Assembly (NCBI GenBank): GCA_036795455.1
Contig: DAIRET010000139.1
Span: forward strand, 1 to 7,949
Direction: 5' to 3'
Source of the DNA: DAIRET01 sp036795455
GTDB lineage: Bacteria; Bacteroidota; Ignavibacteria; Ignavibacteriales; Ignavibacteriaceae
Length of the DNA stretch: 7,949 nucleotides
Position numbers and translations under genes: made by a program
Part shown: in pieces, positions 1 through 6,616 of the stretch
How the letters are laid out: the number at the start of each line of letters is the position of its first letter
Numbering within the stretch: position 1 is the first letter of the stretch
The notes under the pieces: model-generated
What the model was told of the DNA's origin: nothing
The model's input: only the letters and a program-made list of their open reading frames with translations
Databases searched by the model: none

Positions 1-1
1 C

Positions 2-403
2 CCCGATAGCAAAGATATGTATCTTGATAAAGCAGATGGGTTCATAAGTATTGCGGATTCGATTAAACCTGATAACTCGGAAATTTTCACGGTTAAAGGA
101 ATGGCTAACCAGGCAAGATTACAAATTGATCCTATGAACCGCTGGATGAAATACGGGCAGCTATCGGATACTTATTTGAAAAAAGCAATTGAGCTGGATT
201 CATTAAACCCGCGCCCTGAGTACTTAATAGGAATGAGTGTTTATTATATGCCGGAACAATTTGGAGGAGGAGAAAAAGCTGCACAACCATATTTTGATAA
301 CGCTTTAAGAAAGTTTGAAGAATTTGTCCCTGAAAGTGAGTTGCACCCAAGCTGGGGAAAAACGATGTTCCAGGGTTTTTTAAATAGTATTAAAAAGCAA
401 TAA
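2..403 (+). CDS. TPR-like helical repeat protein, C-terminal part (5'-truncated by window edge)
   Basis: The reading frame is open from the first complete codon at nt 2 to a TAA at 401-403, giving 133 residues. The Met at nt 17 is probably internal, because coding-like sequence continues upstream of it and no ribosome binding site precedes it. Residues 55-80 (YLKKAIELDSLNPRPEYLIG) look like a tetratricopeptide helix pair. Around residues 83-105 there is PEQFGGG followed by a helix with KAAQPYFDNALRKFE. The ending, with HPSWGK near 116-120, resembles short TPR proteins that I recall from Bacteroidota genomes, usually periplasmic and of unknown role. The N-terminus, and therefore any signal peptide, lies outside the window. 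It is followed by a 187-nt spacer with its own hairpin and promoter, so it is probably not cotranscribed with the downstream peptidase. The function is not known. Confidence 0.6.
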   Translation, partial: PDSKDMYLDKADGFISIADSIKPDNSEIFTVKGMANQARLQIDPMNRWMKYGQLSDTYLKKAIELDSLNPRPEYLIGMSVYYMPEQFGGGEKAAQPYFDNALRKFEEFVPESELHPSWGKTMFQGFLNSIKKQ

Positions 404-420
404 TCCGTTATATAATACTT

Positions 421-475
421 TGTTGCCCACTTTTTTGGTATAAGTTTAAGGACTTTACCGGGAAAGTGGGTAGCG
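421..475 (+). other. Long imperfect RNA hairpin in the 3' UTR after the TPR gene
   Basis: Bases 421-440 pair with 456-475, and after a single bulged T at 441, bases 442-445 pair with 452-455, leaving a 6-nt loop at 446-451. The core is CCCACTTT (426-433) against AAAGTGGG (463-470). Six of the 24 pairs are G:U (421, 423, 425 and 434-436 on the 5' arm), so the structure is much better as + strand RNA than as its complement. This fits a transcribed element at the end of the upstream mRNA. No T-tract follows on the + strand, so it does not look like a standard intrinsic terminator. It could stabilise an mRNA 3' end, assist factor-dependent termination, or be a copy of a dispersed palindromic repeat. 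Confidence 0.5.
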
Positions 476-514
476 CCCATCCGAAAAAAAGATTAAAAAC
501 CTTCCCGATTTTAC

Positions 515-543
515 TTGACTATTAGAAAAAAAATCTTTATATC
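515..543 (+). promoter_or_regulatory. Candidate sigma70-type promoter for the M20 peptidase gene
   Basis: TTGACT (515-520) is followed by a 17-nt spacer and then TATATC (538-543). The -35 box matches the consensus at five of six positions and the -10 box at four of six, with ideal spacing. Initiation would fall near nt 550, about 40 nt before the ATG at 591. The spacer is an A-rich tract. This is a motif-level call only; the organism's sigma preference is not known from the window. Confidence 0.45.
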
Positions 544-590
544 TGCAACAAGCGTTTCAATTATTTATCATTCTGAAATGGAAATTTCAT

Positions 591-1685
591 ATGGAGCATC
601 AAAGATTAATAGATATCTTTATCGATCTTGTAAGGATAAATGCACTTTCCGGCAATGAAAAACCGGTCGCAGACTATATTAAAACGTTTCTTTCTTCCTT
701 AAACTATAATCCCTTCCAAGACAATTCATATATTAAAACAAATAGTAATACAGGCAACGTAATTTGCAGATGCGGTACTGGTGGAGATTTTCTTTTATTG
801 TCCCATATGGATACTGCTGCTGAAACACAAAAGATTAATCCAATAGTGATGGATGATAGAATTGTAACCGACGGAACAACAATACTCGGCTCCGATAACC
901 GTGCCGGTATTGCAGCTATTCTTTATTCGATTGAAAAAGCAAAAAAAGAAAACATAAACTTAAGAGACTTTACGGTTGCGTTTACAACATGCGAAGAAAC
1001 TACACTTGGAGGTTCAAAAAATATTGAGCTTAACAGTAATATCAAAAGGGGATTTGTATTTGATTCTTCATACCGTCCCGGTAAATTTATTTATTCTTCT
1101 TGCGGGGCAAAAACTTTTAATATTGTTGTAAAAGGAAAAGCGGCTCACTCCGGGATTGAGCCTGAAAAGGGAATTAATTCAATCGCGGTTACTGCCAATG
1201 CAATTTCGAAAACCCGCCAGGGAAGAATAGACGAAGATACAACCGTGAACATCGGAAGGATTTCGGGTGGGGGCGGAATTAACATCGTTCCTGAAAAATG
1301 TATAATCGACGGTGAAATTCGTTCATTCAATACCGATACCGTTGAAATAATATCAAACGAGATAAAACAAACTTTTGAAAAAGAAGCTGATAAATTGAAT
1401 GCCAGTGTAACATTTACAGATTATTGGGACTTTGAACCGTATTCACATTTGCTTGAAGATGAAGTAATTCTTGAAATCAAGCAGGCAATCGAAGCAACGG
1501 GGATTGAAGCAACACCGGTTATTTCTTTCGGTGGTAGTGATGCAAATTCTTTGAATGCCAAAGGAATAAAAGCAGTGAACATCGGTATCGGGGCTCAAAA
1601 TCCTCACTCAGTTGATGAATTCATTTTAATTGAGGATTTGATTCGAACTGCTGAAATCGCATCCAATTTGATAAAAATGAAATAG
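591..1685 (+). CDS. M20 family metallopeptidase, PepT-like (cytoplasmic)
   Basis: A 364-residue di-zinc aminopeptidase/dipeptidase-type enzyme of the peptidase T-like branch of M20. The metal site can be read directly: H72 and D74 in LSHMDTA, the bridging D102 in LGSDNRAGIAA, catalytic E135 with metal ligand E136 in TTCEET, D158 in FDSS, and H339 in NPHSVDEF. The dimerisation (lid) domain lies roughly between residues 175 and 285, with KGKAAHSG (H186) and GGGGINIVPEKC. FGGSDANS (313-320) is the usual late substrate-side motif. There is no signal peptide, so it should act in the cytoplasm on short peptides. The ATG at 591 gives the normal family N-terminus, although no clear Shine-Dalgarno sequence precedes it. 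It lies 105 nt upstream of the cyanophycinase gene on the same strand. It could finish the breakdown of imported dipeptides, or be a general housekeeping peptidase. The exact substrate cannot be read from the sequence. Confidence 0.9.
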   Translation: MEHQRLIDIFIDLVRINALSGNEKPVADYIKTFLSSLNYNPFQDNSYIKTNSNTGNVICRCGTGGDFLLLSHMDTAAETQKINPIVMDDRIVTDGTTILGSDNRAGIAAILYSIEKAKKENINLRDFTVAFTTCEETTLGGSKNIELNSNIKRGFVFDSSYRPGKFIYSSCGAKTFNIVVKGKAAHSGIEPEKGINSIAVTANAISKTRQGRIDEDTTVNIGRISGGGGINIVPEKCIIDGEIRSFNTDTVEIISNEIKQTFEKEADKLNASVTFTDYWDFEPYSHLLEDEVILEIKQAIEATGIEATPVISFGGSDANSLNAKGIKAVNIGIGAQNPHSVDEFILIEDLIRTAEIASNLIKMK

Positions 1686-1790
1686 TTTTTTGATTTAATA
1701 CATAACAGGGTAATAAACCTCAATTAGTTGAGGAAGCATAATACTGAGTCGTTATGCTATGGTTGAGTTTTCAAACAAAGAGAATTTACT
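1686..1790 (+). promoter_or_regulatory. Spacer with two dyads before the cyanophycinase operon
   Basis: This 105-nt gap holds a perfect 6-bp stem, CCTCAA (1718-1723) against TTGAGG (1728-1733), with a 4-nt loop. Directly after it is a second dyad, AGCATAA (1735-1741) and TTATGCT (1752-1758), with arms 10 nt apart. No strong T-tract follows either one, so a terminator is unlikely. The second dyad, a 24-bp element ending 32 nt before the start codon, is a reasonable operator candidate for the RpiR-type regulator encoded in the same gene run. A promoter is expected here, but only weak candidates are visible (for example TTGAGG at 1728 with TATGCT at 1753, spacing 19). Confidence 0.35.
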
Positions 1791-2645
1791 ATGAGATTAC
1801 TATTTACATTACTCTTTTTTATTAGTTCGACCCTGCTGTTTTTTCCGCAGAGCAAAGGGCATCTTGTGATAATAGGAGGCGGCGAAAGAACCGATACAAT
1901 AATGAAGGAAATAATCACACTTGCAGGAGGAAATGATGCAAAAGTGATGATTATTCCGAACGCAAGTTCAATACCTTTTGAAGTCGGTGCCGAGCAAAAG
2001 GAAGAATTTCAAAAGCTCGGTTGTAGAAACACTGGGTTTATTGTTCTTGATTCTACACTCGTCAACTCGGATGAAGTTATTGGAAAGTTTGACACTGTAA
2101 ACTGCGTATTTTTTTCCGGCGGAGACCAGAGTAATCTTACAAGAGTATTGAATAACAGCAAACTCCTTACAAGGATAAAAGAGATTTATAATAACGGCGG
2201 AGTTGTAAGCGGTACAAGTGCCGGGGCTGCCGTTATGAGTGAGCTCATGCTTACCGGGAACGAATTAATTAACAAAGACTCATCTGCTTCATTCATTTCA
2301 ATTCAGGAAAAAAATATTGAAATTAAGCAGGGTTTCGGATTTATAACTACTGCAATAATCGACCAGCACTTTATCAAAAGGAAAAGACTCAACCGGCTTA
2401 TTTCACTAATTATCGAAAATCCTTCTTTACATGGAATCGGAATTGACGAATCAACTGCAATAATAGTGAAACCTGATAATACATTCGAAGTTTTAGGAGA
2501 AAACCAGGTAATCGTTTTTGATGCTACCGGGGCTAAGAATATTAACCGTGATGTGAATGGTAATCTTGGTGCCGAGGGGATTAAAATGCACATTTTAACA
2601 AGTGGTTCGAAGTTTAATTTATTAACCGCGGAAGTAGTTAAATGA
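1791..2645 (+). CDS. cphB: Exported cyanophycinase (peptidase S51)
   Basis: A 284-residue S51 serine exopeptidase expected to cut cyanophycin-like polymers to beta-Asp-Arg dipeptides. The nucleophile elbow GTSAGA (141-146) places the catalytic serine at S143. GGDQ (110-113) supplies the Gln that corresponds to Gln101 of the Synechocystis enzyme. DQHF at 191-194 followed by R197, R199 and R202 reproduces the spacing of Asp172, Gln173, His174, Arg178, Arg180 and Arg183 of that enzyme, the residues implicated in beta-Asp-Arg recognition and catalysis. This separates it from the aspartyl dipeptidase PepE branch. Residues 1-20 form a hydrophobic Sec-type signal or anchor without a lipobox cysteine; the mature fold starts near HLVIIGGG (24-31). 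There is no T9SS sorting domain, so a periplasmic location is most likely. AAAGAGAA at 1777-1784 is a plausible ribosome binding site. The stop overlaps the next start (ATGA), implying translational coupling with the transporter. The symbol reflects family identity, not proven substrate. Confidence 0.88.
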   Translation: MRLLFTLLFFISSTLLFFPQSKGHLVIIGGGERTDTIMKEIITLAGGNDAKVMIIPNASSIPFEVGAEQKEEFQKLGCRNTGFIVLDSTLVNSDEVIGKFDTVNCVFFSGGDQSNLTRVLNNSKLLTRIKEIYNNGGVVSGTSAGAAVMSELMLTGNELINKDSSASFISIQEKNIEIKQGFGFITTAIIDQHFIKRKRLNRLISLIIENPSLHGIGIDESTAIIVKPDNTFEVLGENQVIVFDATGAKNINRDVNGNLGAEGIKMHILTSGSKFNLLTAEVVK

Positions 2646-4054
2646 ACAGTACACCAAAGAAATTCAAACTGAAGGTTCCGAATACATATTTGCTGATATT
2701 CTCGTTGTTGATAATAATCGCAATAATGACCTGGATTATTCCCGGAGGTAAATATGAGCGTACAATTCTTAACGGTAGGGAAGTAGTTGTTCAAAATTCT
2801 TTCCATTATGTAGACAGCAACCCGCAAGGTTTCTTCGCTTTGTTCATTTCTCCGTTAAAAGGATTTGTTGAAGCAGGGTTAATAATCGGTTTCGTATTGA
2901 TTGTAGGTGGTGCTTTCAATGTGCTTGCAAGAACAAAAGCGATTGATTCTTTAATCAACAAACTTGCAAAAGCTCACAAAAGCTCTAAAGCTCTTCGGGT
3001 GATGTTCATTCCTGTATTGCTAGGTATGTTCTCTCTCGGTGGAGCTACATTCGGAATGAATGAAGAGATTATTCCTTTTGTACTGATCATAGTTCCTATT
3101 TGCCTCGCACTCGGTTATGATTCAATTATCGGAGTAGCAATACCGCTTGTTGGAGCACACGTTGGGTTTGCTAGTGCATTTCTTAACCCGTTCAATGTGG
3201 GGATTGCACAGGGAATTGCAGATGTACCGCTTTTTTCGGGAGTAGGATACAGAGTAATTTGCTGGTTTATTTCTACTCTGGTTGCAATTTTTTTTCTTCT
3301 CTATTACGTGAAAAAAATATCAAAAGACCCTACATTAAGCCCAACCTACAGTGAAGATAACGAACGCAAAAAAAATGAAAATTTCGATAAAGTATACAAC
3401 AACTCGGGAGCATTCTCATTTCGTCATATAATTGTACTGCTTGCATTTGTAGTATCTTTAATAATGCTTGTAGTTGGTGTAGTGGAGTTTCATTGGTTTA
3501 TCGAAGAGATCGCTGCAATGTTTTTTATCATGGGAATAGTAGTCGGAATTATCGGTGGACTAAAAAGCGAAGAAATTATAAAGAGTTTTATTGAGGGAGC
3601 GAAAGACCTTGTAGGTACTGCATTCATTATTGCACTTGCAAGAGCCACACTAGTAATTTCAAGGGATGGTCAGATAATCGATACGATTTTATACGGGTTA
3701 TCACCGTTTATCGAATCTTCATCATCTGTATTCGCTTCGCAGAAGATGTTTGTTGTTCAAGCAATTATAAATTTCTTTGTTCATTCGGGAAGCGGGCAGG
3801 CTGCACTTACTATGCCGATAATGGCTCCTCTCGCCGATTTAGCCGGTGTATCAAGGCAAACCGCTATACTTGCTTTTCAATTCGGTGAGTACACAAATAT
3901 TATTATCCCGACTTCAGCAGTTACAATGGGGGCTTTATCAATGGCAAAAGTTCCATGGGATAAATGGGCTAAGTGGGTTTTACCGCTAATGATTATGTTT
4001 TTCATTTTAGGATTCATATTACTAATTCCGCCGAACTTGATGGGGTGGAATTGA
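2642..4054 (+). CDS. YfcC-family inner-membrane carrier (DcuC/YfcC superfamily)
   Basis: A 470-residue polytopic membrane protein with about 11-12 hydrophobic segments, starting at residues 14-34 and ending at 442-463. Family hallmarks are visible: SLGGATFGMNEEIIPF (131-146), LNPFNVGIAQGIADVPLFSG (181-200), HSGSGQAALTMPIMAPLADL (381-400), and the glutamate- and asparagine-bearing helix FQFGEYTNIIIPTS (412-425). The first, second and fourth motifs lie in the two inverted halves typical of such ion-coupled carriers. A charged cytoplasmic-type loop lies at about 222-258. YfcC proteins are usually annotated as putative basic amino acid antiporters, with little experimental support. The start overlaps the cyanophycinase stop by 4 nt, and GGAAG at 2630-2634 can serve as its ribosome binding site. 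Coupling to a cyanophycinase suggests import of beta-Asp-Arg, arginine or aspartate released outside the cytoplasm. The substrate is inferred from context. Confidence 0.87.
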   Translation: MNSTPKKFKLKVPNTYLLIFSLLIIIAIMTWIIPGGKYERTILNGREVVVQNSFHYVDSNPQGFFALFISPLKGFVEAGLIIGFVLIVGGAFNVLARTKAIDSLINKLAKAHKSSKALRVMFIPVLLGMFSLGGATFGMNEEIIPFVLIIVPICLALGYDSIIGVAIPLVGAHVGFASAFLNPFNVGIAQGIADVPLFSGVGYRVICWFISTLVAIFFLLYYVKKISKDPTLSPTYSEDNERKKNENFDKVYNNSGAFSFRHIIVLLAFVVSLIMLVVGVVEFHWFIEEIAAMFFIMGIVVGIIGGLKSEEIIKSFIEGAKDLVGTAFIIALARATLVISRDGQIIDTILYGLSPFIESSSSVFASQKMFVVQAIINFFVHSGSGQAALTMPIMAPLADLAGVSRQTAILAFQFGEYTNIIIPTSAVTMGALSMAKVPWDKWAKWVLPLMIMFFILGFILLIPPNLMGWN

Positions 4055-4072
4055 TTTTATCAACAAAACAAA

Positions 4073-4079
4073 AAGGAGG
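4073..4079 (+). promoter_or_regulatory. Strong Shine-Dalgarno site of the first T9SS protein gene
   Basis: AAGGAGG lies 5 nt before the ATG at 4085. It is the only near-perfect ribosome binding site in the window; the other starts have short or weak ones. This suggests that the first surface protein is made in larger amounts than the transporter from the same message, as expected for an abundant surface component. Confidence 0.6.
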
Positions 4080-4084
4080 CTTTA

Positions 4085-5209
4085 ATGAAGCTTAAATTTC
4101 TACTTATTGTTACTCTTCTCGTTATTTCTTTTGTAACCGAAGAGATGTATTCACAATCATTTGAAACAGGGAAAATAGCGATTACTATGAATTCCTACGG
4201 ACGGGTTAGGGTAATTAAAGAAACTCTTGCGGGTACACAACAGATTGACCGATCTTCATTTCTTGCCGGTGTAAACGAGAATATTGTATTCAGTTATAAA
4301 TTGTCGGCAGAACCGGAAGACACGGTTAAAAATGTTGAGAACCCGCTTTTAAGTGATTATGAAATCTCAGGCTCGGTTAACAATACATATGATACTACCG
4401 GCGGTTCACCGGATTTCCTTGTCCATCATAATGTTTATGGCTGGAGTGGAGAAGGTTATGTACTTGTAAAGTTCACAGTAAAAAATCGTGAAACCTCTAC
4501 ACAGAACGCAGTACTTGGGATGGAAATAATTGCGAGGATAGACGGTAGTTATGGTTTGGAGACAGTAAAGTATCTGCCGGATTCAAAAATTATTTCTATG
4601 TTCCGTTTACCAGCATCTACATTTGTGGGTTATAAACTGTTATCGCATGATATGACAAATTTGAAAATGATAGAATGGTACGAAGGATATAATGATGTCA
4701 ATTCGGATCTTTTCGGATGGTTGACTTATGGACAGATTGATACTCTGCTGGATTCAGGTGGAGATGGTGCGGTTACCTTTTTCTCGAAGGATTCAGTTAC
4801 TATTCCGGTTGACGGAGAGGAGGTCTTCTGGGTGGGTATATCGATTGGTGCCAATGAAGCTGAAATGGTATCGAATATGGACCTGGCAAAAGTTAAGTAT
4901 GAAACAATTACAGATATTGTTGATGAGTATTCCGGTTCGATACCGAATTTATACAAGCTCGAACAAAACTATCCAAACCCGTTTAATCCGGCTACAACGA
5001 TTCAATTTCAAATACCGAAAACAGAGTATGTAACATTAAAAGTATATGATGTTTTAGGTAATGAAGTTGCAAACCCGGTGAATCAAATTTTAACAGCAGG
5101 GAACCATTCCGTTCAGTTTAATGCAAATTCATTAACAAGCGGAATGTACTTCTACAGAATTACTGCAGGCAGCTATTCTGAAGTAAAGAAAATGACATTA
5201 ATCAAATAA
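4085..5209 (+). CDS. T9SS-sorted surface protein of unknown function, paralogue A
   Basis: A 374-residue exported protein. Residues 1-24 form a Sec signal peptide ending near MYSQ. Residues 25-272 form one beta-rich domain that I do not recognise; it is shared with the next gene. Shared blocks are NPLLSDYEISGSVNNTY (86-102), HNVYGWSGEGYVLVKF (115-130), RIDGSYGLETVKY (151-163), DGAVTFF (227-233) and VGISIGANEAEMVSNM (250-265). Residues about 288-374 are a type A T9SS C-terminal sorting domain, with LEQNYPNPFNP (292-302), VTLKVYDVLGNEV (316-328), GMYFYRI (353-359) and a final KKMTLIK. It is therefore expected to cross the outer membrane and be anchored at the surface or released. It follows the transporter by 30 nt behind a strong ribosome binding site. 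No catalytic motif is evident, so binding or a structural role is more likely than enzymatic activity; this is inference. Confidence 0.85.
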   Translation: MKLKFLLIVTLLVISFVTEEMYSQSFETGKIAITMNSYGRVRVIKETLAGTQQIDRSSFLAGVNENIVFSYKLSAEPEDTVKNVENPLLSDYEISGSVNNTYDTTGGSPDFLVHHNVYGWSGEGYVLVKFTVKNRETSTQNAVLGMEIIARIDGSYGLETVKYLPDSKIISMFRLPASTFVGYKLLSHDMTNLKMIEWYEGYNDVNSDLFGWLTYGQIDTLLDSGGDGAVTFFSKDSVTIPVDGEEVFWVGISIGANEAEMVSNMDLAKVKYETITDIVDEYSGSIPNLYKLEQNYPNPFNPATTIQFQIPKTEYVTLKVYDVLGNEVANPVNQILTAGNHSVQFNANSLTSGMYFYRITAGSYSEVKKMTLIK

Positions 5210-5225
5210 TCAATAAAGGTGTACA

Positions 5226-6602
5226 ATGAAAAAACTTGTTTCTTTTCTTTTTGTTTTAATTATTTCATCCGTGCTTATTACGGATAGCATTGCTCAAAGT
5301 TATTATACCGGTGGAATCGGTGTAACTCAAAGCAACGGCGGAAGAACCCGTATTTTTTCCGATAACCTAACAACACGCGCTATCGACAGAATTTCCGTAC
5401 TGGTTGGTGTAAGTTCAACTCAGGTTTTTGATTACAATGAAGATCAAAACGGACTTATTAATTCTGCAACTGTTGCTTCACCTCTATTAAGCGACTTTGA
5501 AGTAACGAGCACAATTAACAATACATACTCAAATCTTCCTCCGAATGTAGAAGTTGCAATCAACCTATACGGTTGGAACGGAGGGGCATACATTCTTGCA
5601 AAAATGAACGTCAAGAATAATGAAACCAATGCGATTAATGCATGGATTGGTTTGGAATCTATTCCGCAGATTGACGGCAGCTACGGCGGTGAAACTGTTC
5701 AATGGAATGCTGCTTCGCAAATGGTTCTTATGAATAAAACCGGCTGGGCAGGTATTAAATTCTTTTCGGGAGCACAAACAGCTCTAAAATCTCTTCAATG
5801 GGTTAGCGACTACGGAAATGATGCTCTCTATTACCAATGGCTTACTCAAAATTCATTTGATGCTCCGTTAACTGCCGGAGTTGACGGTGCTGTTGCTGTA
5901 CTCGGACAAAATGCCGTTAATATTAATCCGGGTGAAGCGGTTGATTTCTATTTCGGAATTTCTCTAGGTGCCGATCAAGCTGCTTGTATAGCTAATATGG
6001 CAACATGCCAGTTGAAATATAACTTGATTGTTCCGGTTGAACTTACTTCGTTTAATGCAAGACTTTCAGGCAATAAAGTTATGTTAGAGTGGTCAACTGC
6101 ATCGGAGTTAAATAACCTTGGATTTGAAGTTCAAAGAAAAAGTGATGATAATCCGAACTGGTTGACTGTCGGTTATAGAGAAGGAAAGGGAACAACTACC
6201 GAGATCCAGAATTATACCCTGGTAGATGATATTTCCGGTACTCCTTCGGAAAAATTTATCTACAGGTTAAAACAAATTGACTTCGATGGAACCGCTACTT
6301 ATTACGATGAAATAGAGGTTATCAATACTTTTGCACCGGATAAATTTACAATTGAGCAGAACTATCCTAATCCATTTAACCCGACAACAAATATTACATT
6401 CGGACTTCCTGAAAGAGCTGATATTACTCTTAAAGTATTCAACATGATGGGTGAGGAAGTTGCGGTACTCGCAAAAGGATTGTATGAAGCAGGAACTTAT
6501 CAATTTAGTTTCGATGCTTCCGGATTACCTTCGGGTGTTTACGTTTATGCACTGCAAACCGGCTCACAGGTCTTTTCGCGCAAAATGACTTTGATGAAAT
6601 AA
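5226..6602 (+). CDS. T9SS-sorted surface protein of unknown function, paralogue B with extra Fn3-like domain
   Basis: A 458-residue exported protein, 16 nt after its paralogue, with ribosome binding site AAAGG at 5215-5219. The signal peptide is residues 1-23, with a good cleavage motif SIA before Q24. Residues 25-265 match the unknown domain of paralogue A: SPLLSDFEVTSTINNTY (85-101), YGWNGGAYILAKMNVKN (115-131), QIDGSYGGETVQW (148-160), DGAVAVL (220-226) and FGISLGADQAACIANM (243-258). Two cysteines, C254 and C261, are absent from paralogue A. Unlike A, it carries an additional beta-sandwich module at about 268-366, beginning PVELTSFNARLSGNKVMLEW and containing GFEVQR and YRLKQIDFDG, a layout common just before T9SS sorting domains. 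The type A sorting domain occupies about 372-458 (IEQNYPNPFNP at 376-386, ending RKMTLMK). The tandem arrangement and partial divergence indicate an old duplication. The molecular function is unknown. Confidence 0.85.
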   Translation: MKKLVSFLFVLIISSVLITDSIAQSYYTGGIGVTQSNGGRTRIFSDNLTTRAIDRISVLVGVSSTQVFDYNEDQNGLINSATVASPLLSDFEVTSTINNTYSNLPPNVEVAINLYGWNGGAYILAKMNVKNNETNAINAWIGLESIPQIDGSYGGETVQWNAASQMVLMNKTGWAGIKFFSGAQTALKSLQWVSDYGNDALYYQWLTQNSFDAPLTAGVDGAVAVLGQNAVNINPGEAVDFYFGISLGADQAACIANMATCQLKYNLIVPVELTSFNARLSGNKVMLEWSTASELNNLGFEVQRKSDDNPNWLTVGYREGKGTTTEIQNYTLVDDISGTPSEKFIYRLKQIDFDGTATYYDEIEVINTFAPDKFTIEQNYPNPFNPTTNITFGLPERADITLKVFNMMGEEVAVLAKGLYEAGTYQFSFDASGLPSGVYVYALQTGSQVFSRKMTLMK

Positions 6603-6616
6603 TCTGTCAAGGTTGT

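Noticed and set aside
244..480. 78-codon - strand open frame crossing the TPR gene end and the hairpin
   Set aside because: The translation looks random and part of it is produced by the inverted repeat at 421-475. The + strand frame is clearly the coding one.
1718..1758. Intrinsic terminator after the M20 peptidase gene
   Set aside because: The stems are short, GC-poor in the second dyad, and not followed directly by a T-tract. Readthrough into the cyanophycinase operon cannot be excluded.
1791..2645. Alternative identity as aspartyl dipeptidase PepE (also S51)
   Set aside because: The GGDQ motif, the DQHF motif with three spaced arginines, the length of 284 residues and the signal peptide all fit the cyanophycinase branch better.
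2303..2827. 174-codon open frame on the - strand
   Set aside because: It lies opposite the conserved 3' half of the cyanophycinase gene and the start of the transporter gene. Its translation has no recognisable domain and it has no ribosome binding site, so it is a shadow of real genes.
4728..5033. 101-codon + strand open frame inside paralogue A in another frame
   Set aside because: It overlaps the well-supported T9SS protein, including the QNYPNPFNP region, and its translation is rich in Arg and Ile without any motif.
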